NCBI GenBank assembly: GCA_037179515.1
Contig: JAXCGZ010009480.1
Location: 1-64,000, forward strand
Direction: 5' to 3'
DNA: 64,000 bases
Origin: Halocaridina rubra
Lineage: Eukaryota; Arthropoda; Malacostraca; Decapoda; Atyidae
The notes under the pieces are model-generated. The model did not search any database and was not told the origin of the DNA. It worked only from the letters and a program-made list of their open reading frames with translations. The stretch's first letter is position 1, and each line of letters begins with the position of its first letter. Of the stretch, positions 1-13,000 are shown in pieces. The translations under genes were made by a program, and so were the position numbers.

Positions 1-41
1 TTGTGAGACATTGAACTGATGCCAACATAAAGAACTTCTCA

Positions 42-44
<3 letters not shown>

Positions 45-131
<87 letters not shown>
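45..131. repeat. (TC)n microsatellite
   Basis: Uninterrupted TC dinucleotides, about 43 units. Confidence 0.95.
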
Positions 132-135
<4 letters not shown>

Positions 136-1046
136 TACGTTTTATTATTATCATTATTAGTGTCACTGTTCTTATGAGGCAGTTGTACAAATAACTTTCA
201 TCTCTCTCGTATACACACACACATCCTACACAGTTAGTATCTCCAGATGTTCGTAAGCAGAGGAGCGTCCGTATTTGTCTTTCTTGGGAATAGATTTATT
301 TTCCTCTATTTGACTAAGTGAGCATTGCTCCTTTGACCCCATCTTCCACTCTGTGATATATAATTTATTCTGAAAGTCTCCTCTTATGTCCATCCAGAAA
401 AATATCTGAATCTGTCAATCTCTTCAAGCTTTAAAGCTGCCATTCTTATCTACCTGCTGCTCAGTTTCAATATCCCATCCCTAATGAATTTCCTTCTTTC
501 CTCCCACATGCATTTCAACAACTCACTCCTGCAACCACGACATTTATAAAAATCAGCATTCAGGGTAGCACTACTTGAAAAGAGCAATCTTCTTCATAAA
601 TCCTAAACCATTCTCTACCATTTTGGCACTGTGCCCCAACCAGCCTAAATTTCTTGCCTCCATGTCGCTCCTAACAACTTCCATATAAGGTGGTTTCCCC
701 ATATCCACAGATTCCTAGAGCTATGTATAGCAGCAAACCCTTTACCTCTATAGAGTTTTTCATATAGTACATACCAATGCTAAAGTTTTATTGGCAAATT
801 AGCTACTAGAGATTAAAAACGATAACAAATGTTAAAGTATACAAACAAAAATAAGTATATATGGTATTTAAAGCTTATACTGTTCCTTTCAAGGATTTTC
901 AATTCAAAATTTCCAGACTAGGTTGAATTGAGGATAACCAACACCATGGATAATGGGAGACCATTGGATACGTTAAATAGCAAAAATAACAAAATACAAC
1001 ACTGCCTTCAACCACCTATTATCTCGCACTGCTTGTACTCTTCCTT

Positions 1047-1132
1047 AAATAATAATAATAATAATAAAAATAATAATAATTATAATAATAATAATAATAA
1101 TAACAACAATAACAATAATAATAATAATAATG
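1047..1132. repeat. (AAT)n microsatellite, imperfect
   Basis: AAT trinucleotides with AAC and AAA interruptions. The short plus-strand frame across it is a poly-Asn artefact. Confidence 0.9.
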
Positions 1133-4039
1133 ACCTGTAATATATACTGCATACTACCTGCAATATTAAACACAATGCAGTTTATAATTATTGAGTTGCA
1201 ATTATATGATTAACCTCTAAAGAAGAAGAATAACTTACCCTCTTATGTACTAAATTATTCTGAATGCAATTCAGGTGATGTAAAAAATAAAATACCAGTA
1301 AGTAAAATATCAAAAGTTAACCTTTCATAGATTAAAAGAAAAAATTCATTCTCTAATCCATTGGAAAACAAAATGTTTGCATAAACACTTTCATTCTGTT
1401 GTCATTAAATACACGAAAGCAGATGAACAGGAAAGCAATAGGCATGAATAATATTCACTAAATGTTGGAAGCTCAAACCCTATGTACAGCTGATGCAACA
1501 TTTTAACATCTTAAACTGTAAACAGTATTATACATATGTGAGTGCTGGTAAACGATGCCCAAAAACACACAAGACCTATATCATTCAAATTGCAACAATA
1601 AACATTATTTCTGTATTCTTCAAATCTACACTAAATGCAAAAATGGCATCCCCATAAATAAAACCAAGAATTAGATGTCAAGGTTATTTATAATTCTCAT
1701 ATACTATACTTCGATACTGTGTATCTGGGAGTGTAGTGAAACTGTAATATCATCATATGCATTAAGAAGGATCCATCAGCATCTCTAGATAAAGAAAAAT
1801 ATGAATACCAAGAAACATATAAAAGCAAATATATTTTCTATCTATAAAAATAATAAAAACCTGACATGTCTAAAAACATAACATTCTATAATTAAAACTA
1901 ATAAATAAATTCACCTCTTGATATCTAGAAAGTATACAAACTTATAAAAGCATCACCTAGTTACGTGAATCCATTAGCAAATAGGTGTTCCTATACTTAT
2001 CACAATATACGCAATGTTAGAAGCACTCACGGTGGTACAATATTATTATTCACATGAGTTTTTACATGTTTGCTCAACGATAAACACCACAAATGCAATG
2101 TAGTGGTACCTCATCTCTTGTTTATTAACAACAAAGCATATTTCTGGTAAATTTTTTAAAGTTACACATGATCAATCTTCTAAAAATTCATATAGCATAT
2201 GCATATTTAGTCCTCTGAAAACAACCTGAGGATCCAATTCAAGAATGCTTCAAAAACCCTGTATGATTTTGGTATATATCGTTTTTTCCAATGAATCATA
2301 GTGTTTTGAAAAATTCTAGAGGGAAATTTCATTCTAATTCTAATTCTTTCAAGATGACTTTTAGGGTTTTACACAAAAATGGTTAAAAAGTATAAAGATT
2401 ACTGTGTATGAAGTTTTTCAAGATGAATCTGAGTAAATTACACAAATTAACTAAACCTAAAAAACTTATAAACAGTGGAAACTTGGTTTTCAAATGCCTT
2501 AGATCACAAAAGTTTTGGTGTTTAAACTTTTTGCCGACCAAAAGATGCTTTGGGTTGCAAACTCAAACGAAAAGCCACCAGGCTTGGGCTGAAAGGGTTT
2601 CAGATATACTTATAGCCACCGCCAATCAGTGCAGATATCTATTGAAATTTGCAGTGCCTTTTCTTGTACTTTATTGCATTTTAATGCATTCAGAGTATGA
2701 AAATATTACATAAGCCACCTTGAAAGTGAACTAGAAGGTAAATGATGTTACCAAAGTGAAAAGAAAAGTATTCAGAGCCACAAAAGAGGTGAAAAAATAT
2801 ATCAGCCTAATATAAAAATGGCATTCTTGTCTATGATCTTGGCATGCAAAATGGTATGGAAATATCAACGATCTGTACAAAAGAGGCAATCAAGGGAGTT
2901 GATGTTGTAAAGGGAGCAAAAGTTATTACATAGGTCGCAAGTAATTGAAACTGTGGAAAAACTGTTGCCGAGTTGGATAAACGAGAAACAGTTTGGTGAC
3001 AAAAGTATTTAAACAATCCTCCAAACAGACACATTGAATTTAAAAACTGTTCTACATTTCTTCTATTGTATCATATTTATTCTTTAAGATTTAATGATTT
3101 TCATTGATTTAGTATACAAAATTATGCATGAAAAACAGTTATAAAGGTTTAAATAAGCAATTGTGCAGGGCCAAGCAACATATTACTCCATCTTACATTG
3201 ATTTCTATGGGAAATTTTCTTTGGTTTTCTTACCACATTCAAGAACAAATTAAGTTCGAAAACCAAGGTTTCACTATATTTAGTTTTTAAGCATGAAGAG
3301 AGGGTTATAAAATAAAATCTTAATTCTTAATAACTCTTGCATTTGGTCTTTCAAAATGTAATACTGTGCTGTATAAAACTCAAAATTCTTCACATAATTT
3401 GAACTACTACTGCATGGTAAGGTTTTTGTAGGTGCATAATACAATTTACTTACATAGCTCTGTATATCTAATATAACAAAAAATAACATAATGCGCAAAT
3501 ACTATATACAGTATACATTTCTGGACAAATAAAACAGCAAAAACTTCTACTCTGAAATCTTTACCTAGCAAGGCATATGTAATGAGAGGAAGTCAATTAT
3601 AAAATGTGGCAAAATGTAAAAATAATGCAAGTATATAAAAACTTATTGGAATACATAGTTAAAATGAAATAAATTAATACATTAATTTTTGTCCCCGAAA
3701 ATCTTCCTCTATAGAGACTTTCCAAGATAACTTTATCAAGAATAGAAAAACTGTCTCAACTATATCTAAAAAAATATGGCTTGCGCCTACAAAATTTCCA
3801 CAACAACCTGCAAACATTTGCCACCAATTTCTAAGGCACAAGCTCTAAGAAAGTTTTTGAGTGTGTATTAGCAAAACGCTTCCAAAAACATTTACCTCTG
3901 CAAAAGAGTGATATCCAGCTTTATATGCATCCCTAAAAAAATACTTTGAATATCTAACCATACAAATTTTTACTGAAACCTTTTCACATTTAAAAAAGAA
4001 AAAAAATCCTTCAGAGTAAACATCTCACCCCAAACTTAC

Positions 4040-7000
4040 CTCTGCAGTCGAATGTGAGAAGTCTTTGTTGTATACCCTGGATAAACTATCACTTGCTCCA
4101 CCACCAGGAGTTTCACATTTGCTGGCAATTTTTCCCTCACCAACATTCACTACATGCAGGTCTCTGTGTTCCGTCACCTTACTGCTTTTAGTGTCTGGGA
4201 ACTTCCGGATTACATCCATCCCAGACTCTGTTGCCTTACTGCTTTTAGTGTCTGAGGACTTCCGGATGACATCCATCCCAGACTCACCCGTCACAGACAT
4301 TACATTATCTTTTGGTCCAAATAAAGGTCCACGGAAGATGAATCCTGCTTTTTGGGGATACGAGCTTTCCTGGGACGGATGCTTCCCATACCTATTTTCC
4401 ACAGTAGATAAGCTATCAGTTTCACTAGTGTCCCTACACTCAGAGGTATTTGAAATATTTACAGGTAGATCAGTTTTCATATGAAACTTTTTACTTTTAA
4501 AGCTTACAAAAGGCATTGTGCCACTAGTCCTTCCCTTACTCAACATTTTATCATCTGAATCATATGCACTTCTACATGAACTTTTTGCCGAGGAAGCATC
4601 CGTTTTCACTTCCACTTCTTTTTCATGTTTAATCCTAGGTGTAGAAAATACAGGGTTTTCTTCAGTTGATGCTTCTACAGGTTCGTTCTTGCCGACATAT
4701 ACACTGAGGTCTTTGGCTTTTGTAGTAAGGCAGAGCAAATCCCTTCTTTTCTCAGAGTGAACCTCACTCTCTTTCTTTTCCACAGGGAGACCCCTGATAT
4801 TTTGCTTCTCAACTGAGGAAAATCCACTTTCTTTCTTTCCAGTTGGGGGAAGTTTAATGTGCTTCTTTTCAGGTGAAAGAGGTTTTAAGCCTTTCATTTC
4901 TGCAGAGGAGCGACATTCACTGTCAATCTTTTCCAAAGGATACTGTCCAATACTTTTCTTTTCTGAAGCATGATGTCCACTGTCAGTTTTCTCCTTGAAG
5001 GCTGACAGATTACCAAACTTTATGACTGGGGAGAAGCTCTTTTTCCCAATGAAGTCTGAGTGTTGAGATTTTCTTTCAGGTGGAATGGGTATTGATGCAG
5101 GTGATTCAATTGCTAGTGACAAAGCTCTATCTTTTGTTATCGACGATGAAGGAACGTTACTACTTAAAATAGTTGAAGTAGTTTTACTCTGACTGCTAAT
5201 AGGAGAACGAACGAGTGTATTACACTGAGGGTTAGGCTTTGGAGGAGGTAATGGTATCTGCAAGAGATCCATTTTACTCAATATACCAGAAGAATATGGA
5301 CAGGTTTCGCTCTTCGATGGTGGAGTGTGAATTTCTTTCCTAACTTCAGTTTTTTTATATGGTTCATTTACAGTGCTTTTGGTGGGACATAAAGCTTCCA
5401 TACCATGTCGCATTGAAAGTTCTTTAGTCGATATAATACTTGAAATGGAGGCCTCTTTATTTTCTTCTTGAACTGGAAAACTCCTGCCTTTAGCAGATTG
5501 GATGATAGAGCTCTCTAAACTTCTATTTTCACAGCAAATTGGTCCACTTTTGTCCTTATTACAGCTATCTTTTTGGATAGGTGGTAAAAGTTTCTCCTTT
5601 TCTGATGGAAGTTGGATTTGACTGAGAGGTGTTAAAGGAGATATACAGTAAGATGGTACGTCTACAAATGATGTGGCAATCACTGGACCACTAATACTCT
5701 GATTTGATTTTGTTTTACCTTCATGGCCAAGATCTTTGACTAGTGCTGTTTTACCTTCATGGCCAAGATCTCTGACTAGTGCTAAACCTTCTGAGGTATT
5801 TTCTGAACTATCTTCTTTAGTATTAAGCCCAACAATATCAGCTATACTATTAAAATTAACTTTAGCTTTGGCTTTTGAAGGAGTTATTCTCTCTTTTATT
5901 GAAATATCAGGTTTTGCACTATGACCTGGAATACTTGAAGAATGAAAAGTGTACAAAGATTTTTCTCTCATGGCTGAACTATTACCCATATGACGGAGAG
6001 TGTTCATATTCACATTAGTACTGTGGATTTCTCTATCTGTACCAGCAACAGTGCTACTTGTGGTTTTAATGTAAGTGCTAGATGATTCTGTTTTGGAAGC
6101 ACTGCTACTTAATTCACGTGAGAATGAAAAATCTGGAATAGGAACACGTTTATCTTCTGCCTTTTGAGTATCAGTATGTGATAAACCACTAGCTGATTTT
6201 TCAATTATATTTTTGGAAGTTACAAAAGACGATATATTTTGAGGAGATGATAATGGTAAAGGAGGATATGGAGACTCTTCTGTACAACTAGTCAGGTTTG
6301 ATGGAACAGAAATGGCACTTTTGGAATATTCACAGTATTCAGATGAAGCAACAGAGGTAGATGGTATGCATTCTGAAACAGAAGCAGAGTTCTTTGTAGC
6401 ACCTGAAGCTTGCTCATCAAATGACTCTCCTGGCATTTGTAATCTGGATGATTCTTCGTTTTTTCTGCTATTTGAAGACGAATTTAATTCTTCCTTTGCC
6501 ACAGTTCCAAATAATGTTAAATCTACTTTGCGCACAGTTTCTTCACCTATTCCTTCATTGGAAGCACTTTTATTCAATCCTTTACAAGATTTTGTTTTGC
6601 TTAATCCTTTAATTGTAGCTGATGTAACTTCTTTACTTGTTCCCACTTCTCTTAGTTCCAAACTATCTGGAGTTTTACAGGACAAAACAGCAGAGTATTG
6701 AAGAGAACAATGTTGATTTTGTTCTGAATTACCATGTGACTCCTTTTTCTCAACTCTCACAGAATCACCACCTAACTTACAGCATTCGGGCATCGCAACA
6801 TTTGTGTCTGTAACAGAGCAAGGGACAACTTCAGTACTGGAATCACTGTGGCCTCCAGTGCTAACTCTCCGGTCAAGTCTGTTGGAATTTTCATCTTTTG
6901 TATCTGTTGTTTTAACAGATATGCTGCCAATATCTTTTGCAACTGAGCCACTTAATTCTTCACCTGCTGTTCCTACAACCTTTGCATTTGAAGTGATTGA

Positions 7001-10000
7001 TTTAACTGTAACAGATGCTGTATCAGAAATGGTGTCAATTTCTATAGACTGTGATCTAGTGTTTCTCTCTACGTTAGTATTATCAGATGGATCTGTTGCA
7101 GTCTTAGATATGTTGCTCTTTTGTTCACATCTAGACAGCAAAGCATCTGTCTTGCTAGGTTCTGAGGACCCCAACTTACTCTTAATATCACAGCTATATA
7201 CACTACTTTCAAGCCTAGTGAACTCTGGTGTAGTTTTTATTGGGGATTTTGATGCTTCATGCAAACCATCTTTTTCATGTACTTGAGACTTCATTGACGA
7301 ACTTGAAGGTCGTTCATTATACGATTCAAATGACTTATTAGTACTTTCTTTTTGCTTTGAGGTAATATTTGGATCTGGAAACGGCTCTCTACACAATGCA
7401 GTAGCTTTTTTTGTTGTGACACTGGAAATGGCCCCTTCAGTTTCTACTTCACACGCATGCAAATTGTCAGTCATATGTTTCCTATCACTCACATACTCTA
7501 TTGTTCCAGTTAAAGACCTCCCTTTACTAAATGCAGATATCTCTCTTTTTATTTCAGTGTGGTCAGGAACTTTCTGCATTTCAGCAGCAATCACTTTAAC
7601 GTTTTTACTATGTAACCCTAATGATTTTATTTCTTTCTTAGCATCTTGATCAATGCAAGCAAGTGACCCTAAAGATTTTGACTCTTGGTCTATATGAGCC
7701 TCTGAGATAGCTTCAGCATTCTCCTCATGCAAAAAGGTGGACTTCAAATCCACTTTCTCTGACTTATCTTCCCCTATTCTTTCTTTAAATGATTTAAACT
7801 GCGAAACAGGTGTAACATTAATTTCTGAAGATATATCACTGGGACTTGGTTTACATTTGCTATCTAATAATACGTCTGACCCTGATGAATCTTTGACATG
7901 TCCAAGTGGTTTGAATTCACTCTTGGCAACTGCAGATATTGGAAGATCAACTTTACTTTCCTCAATATTCAAGTTTAATGGCGAGGATTTTTCAAGAGTT
8001 TGATGAACGGGTTTTGATATGTTTTTTTCCCTAGGCATGGATGCTTCACAATTACTCTCCCCTATTATATTAAGGTCTATATCTTTTTCTGGGAAATTAT
8101 CTGTATCTTTTGATATCTCCTCCGTCTTTTTGCATTTTCTCTCACCTTCGGATATATTTCTCTCAACCAATGAATGCACGACTTCACATGAACTATCTGT
8201 GTGAACGTTTAAATCCTCGATATCTGGTCTCTTTGACCTACCACTTGCCAGAGGCCCTTTCTCTGCAACACATTTCAAAGTTCTATCTCTACATAATTCT
8301 GATATATTCTCATTTATTTCTTCTCTGCACGTTTCAACTTTTTCTTTGCTTTTATGATTTTTATTCCCTGAAGACTCAAACACCGCTGAATTAGAGATAC
8401 ACTCAGAGTCGAACTTGCTCACTGCAGCAATTTTATTTAACGTTTGATTTTCAGTTGCATTACTGTCCAATTTCCCGAGCTCATCAGCTTCTATTAATTC
8501 CTCTTGAGTATCTGATTTGAAGCTAGAGTGTGATTGTCTCAAAGCGGTTTCCGAATCTGAATCTGATTTTCTTAAATCTGTCTCTGAACTCGAAATGGAT
8601 TCTACTTTTCTTGAAGCTGTTTCTAAACTCTGACTTGACTCTGATTTTCTTAAAGGGGATTCTGAACACAAACTAAACTCTAAATTACTTGAAGCTATAC
8701 GTGGACTCGAACTCAAGCCTGCTTTTCTTAAATCTGTCCCTAAATTCGAACTTGGTTCCGATTCTTTTGAAGCTATTTCTGAATTTAAACTAACATCTGA
8801 TTTACTTGTAACTGGTTCTAAACCGGATTCAGATTTTCTTGAGGTTAATTTTGCAATAACAACTGAGTCTGATTTACTACTTATAGCTGTTGCTGAAACC
8901 ACTTTCAAGTCTGATTTACTTGAAGCTGTTGCTGAAGAGAAACTTGCTAAGGATTTCCCTGAAGCAATATTCGAGCTAAAACTCACGTGTGATTTTTTTA
9001 CATCTGCTTCTGGGCTTGTATCCGAATTTATTGAAGTTTTATTTTCATCAATTGCTGTTTCTTCTGTGGCAATTATTTCAGATTTTGCTGATAATATTTT
9101 TGTTGGCAAACTAAAATCTGATTTAGTTGAAGATATTTCCTCATTCAAATTTGGGTCTGATATTTCTGAAGAAGTTTTAGTAGTAAAACTTAGCTTACAT
9201 TTTGTTGAAGCCATTTCTATAATTGCAACTGAGTCTGATTTATCAGATGTTTCTGCTTGCAAACTTGAGTTTGCTTTTCCAGAAAATGCTTCTGGTGTCA
9301 AACTCGCCTCACCTTTTGCAGGCATTTTTCTAAACATCTCATCCAATTTTCCAGAATTTGAACCTTCTGTCAAACTTACATCAGATTTTGAAGACATTTC
9401 CACTCTCAATCCTACATCCGATTTTACTGAGACAGTTCTTGTTTCTAACCCTAGTTCAGATTTCCCTAATGATTTGTCTGCTGTCACCCCTAAATCAGAA
9501 TTTTTTGAAGGTGTTGTTGTTTCATCTGATTTTTTTGAAGACAATTCTATCGAACTTTTTTCAGATTTTAGAGGTGAGACTTCATCTGTCAAAGTGGAAT
9601 CTGTTATAGACGATCCTACAGCTTGCAAACTAGACTCAGACTTTCCAAAGGATAAACTTGCAGTCAAACCTAAATCAGATTTTGTTGCAGATTCAGTTTT
9701 TATACCCAAGACAGACGCTCTCGAAGATGTACTTTCTATCGGAGTCAAGTCAGAATTTTTTGGACTCAAATCTGATGTACATCCTAAATCCGACTTCAAA
9801 GAAGACAATTCTCTATTCACCTCAGAGTCACATTTGCTTGAAGAAGTATCATTTATTGGAGTTAGGTCATATTTTGTTGGAGATAAACAAGTTGTAAACC
9901 CTAAATCTGATTTTGTTGAAGGCAATTCTGTTTTTATACTTGAGGATGCATTAGTAGATGTTATTTCAGTGATAAACTTCAGCTCAGATTTTGCTGAAGA

Positions 10001-13000
10001 CTTAATTGGTGTCAAACTGGCATCAGATTTTGCCGATATTGTTGTTTCCACTTCCAAACTCGAAACTAATTTCTCTGAAGGTCTATTTTCAACTATTGCA
10101 CTTCCCTTCAAAGTATACTTTGATATACTTGAAACAACTTCACTTAAACCTGATTTGACCATATGACCTGTCTCTCCTGATTCTTTAAATTCTAAGGATT
10201 CTTGTTCACAGTCATCAGTGCTTGAAGATTCAGGCAAATCCTTGTTAATCAATGATGAAGTACCTTCATTTGTAATGTTCTTGTGCACATCTGGTTCTAC
10301 TTTTTCAGAGATTTTAGAAGGTAACTCCCCATCCTTATCTAATATCACAGGTAAAATTGTTCCAGGATTTTTATGTTTTTTACCCAACTCGGATTCTTTT
10401 GACTGCACTTTGGAGTCCGTGGCTTTCCCATACAAATTTGATACAGGAGGAGCAGGGCATTCTGATCTTAACATTTTATCTTCAACCTCTGAATTTTTGG
10501 TTTTTGCAGTTTCTAATTTTGGAGGTACTTTCTCAGAGGTTGAAATTGAAGGATTTAGATCAGAAACACTTCCTGATTTGCTTGGAGAAAGTTCAGAATT
10601 TTCTTCTGTTTTTCTAGCATATTCGAGTGCTAAATCCTTATGTTCATTAGATTCTAAAACTGAGGGATCGAACTTTTCAGACTGCACAAAGAGGGAAAGT
10701 GGAGCTTTCAATGCTTCACTGATACCAAATCTGCCAGAGGTTTCCTCTAATGGTGTAGCATTAACATCGGAATCTCCCTCTACACAAACAGAGAGAGATT
10801 TCTCTTCCGATCTGAACAGACCTGCAACATCTTTGGGGCTGTCTTTTGAAGGAAAAGAAACCTTCTCAGCTGCAGAAGAACTAACTGGGATCTTCAAATC
10901 AGTTGGTGTCTTTGTTTTGGATTCTTTTCCACAAATAGAACTTGCAGCTAATCCCTCTTTTTTAATTTCACCACCCAGTGAACTTTTACAGACAGGTGTC
11001 ATTGCCTTTTTCTTGGTGCCTTTTAAATCTTCATGGATATGCGACTTAGCCGGTTCAATATGGTGAGGAGCTGAAATAGGCGAAAATAACTTTTTTGGAG
11101 GCGTATCATCAATCAATTTAGCACTCTCCTGAGAGAGTGATATTTCACTTTTTTCTCTGGCTATTAAAACGGGGTCTTCAGCTATAATGCTATCTGCTTT
11201 ACCTTTTGATATGACAATGTTGTCTTCCTTATGGGCCATGGCAGATGGTTTATAAATATCTGACTGTATTTCAAGTTTTCTAATTGGAATCAGATGCTTG
11301 ATCTCATTAGATCCTTTAAAAGTACCTGATTCACTAGTTTTTAAAAAGATTTTTGCTCTACTAAGGTGCGGTTTCTTACCGAGCATTGGGGAAGCTTTAA
11401 CAACAGTATGATCTTTTGTGCTCAAATCACCTTTTTCTTTTTGACTTGCAGCAACATCATCTGTAATAACCTTTGCTTTATTTGACACTTCCTCTCTGCT
11501 AATTGAAGATCTTGGAATCTCGTTTATTTTCATATCTTGATTAACTGCATCCTCTTCCATAGTACCTTTTGCTTTTACACCTGATGATAAAACTGTTCTC
11601 CTACTTGTATTAGAAATGGTTTCATCTGAATGATCATCAGAAGATATTTTTTTCTCCACTTCAAAAGAAGTAACCAGACTTGTTTCAGCCAATGACCCTA
11701 CAGTACTTGCACTATTGTAAGATGATAAATCTGGGGTAGGTGGTTCTTCTTCTTCGACTTTTCTATCAGACGAGTGCACCTCTTTATCTTCACCTTGTCC
11801 AGGTACCTCTTCAACCTTGGCCTCGTTACCTACTTCACATATTTGTTTTTTAGCTTCTCCAACACCGTGTTTAGGGGGTTCTTCAGTCTCTTGGATATTT
11901 TCTTGGAGTTCAAGCACATCTTTAACTTCTTTAGATATAACTATCTTTGTACTTTCCTTGGTGATTGTAGATGGTTCTGTAAGCTTGATGTCACTACTGG
12001 ATATAGGAACTTCATTTTCTTCAGACTTCTTGCTTTGTACTTTTTCCTCTTCATTTGTGAGAGGCTCACTACACCTGGCTTCGTCTTTAGCCAAACTTTT
12101 TAAAGTGGTATTATGAGCTCTTACTTCAGCAATTTGACATGCTTCTTGAACCAATGCCTTATCATTACCTTTTAATACCTCTTTCTTGGTAGCACCACCA
12201 CGGGCTTTTAGTGCTGGTTCCTGCTTGGCTTGCTTACTGGTTTCTACTTCAGTTACCTTCCCATCCTGTGTTTTTTTCATTACCACACTGCATTCTTCTG
12301 AGATCTGCATAGGCAGTGTTACGGTTTCCTTCTCTAAAATAGATGTCTTACTTGTTAGAGCTTCCTTGCTAGGAAAGTCACTGGCACATGTAACAGAAGG
12401 GATTACTTGCTTTTCTGATTTTGGTTCAACTTCAAAGTCATCTGCAGAGGCATCTCTTACTGCTGCTGCTGCTGCCAATGGCTCTGGATTTGTGATGTCA
12501 GTTATCTTGTCAGCTGAATCTTTATGTTCTGCTTTCTTAGACTCTGGAGACTTAATATCTTCAGATGCATTAACGGACATAGCACTTGTTTCAACAGTAC
12601 TAATCCGATGGAGATCTTCATTTCCTTTTTCTATCTGTAATCGAACTTCCTTTGGTTTTTCCATGTTTTCAACAAACTTTCCATCCAATTTTTCCAAAAG
12701 AGGTGGTAAATCAGATTCTTGTAATGGATGGTTGCTTTCACTGCCCAACTGAGAATCAGGAGGGTCTACAAAAGGTTGTTCGAAAGATACAAGATGTTTT
12801 TCTTGACTAGAACCCATTATCAGGTCAGATCCCTCAGTAACTTTGGGCCCTATGTCACTGTGAATATCAATAAATTCAAACAGCAAAGCTGATGCCTTTG
12901 CATCCAAACTGCTCGTTGAAATAACTGGCCTGGACTCCAAGCTTCTTTCTGTTGAAAATGTTGATGGAATATTAGTCTCATCCATAATGGGATCTCCTGG

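Larger units (their letters stand above)
1..4039 (-). other. Intron downstream of ACIN1 exon 5 (partial)
   Basis: AT-rich sequence following the exon 5 donor. It contains a (TC)n tract at 45-131 and an (AAT)n tract at 1047-1132. I found no further Acinus exon, no RRM motif and no convincing coding sequence on either strand. A stretch at about 230-720 reads weakly like decayed LINE on the minus strand but could not be confirmed. Confidence 0.55.

Noticed and set aside
230..720. Weak LINE-like reading on the minus strand (LKLEEIDRFRYF, RSDMEARNLGWLGH)
   Set aside because: The two fragments resemble RTE thumb and C-terminal motifs, but their order is opposite to that in real elements and no frame connects them.
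2408..2713. 101-codon plus-strand frame in the downstream intron
   Set aside because: No recognisable domain, isolated, in intronic sequence with no splice or expression signal.
9066..10166. 366-codon open frame on the plus strand
   Set aside because: It lies antisense to the KSD repeats of the ACIN1 giant exon; the repeat codons keep the opposite strand open. No domain, and the sense strand is clearly the coding one. The other plus-strand frames at 4.0-15.1 kb are rejected for the same reason.
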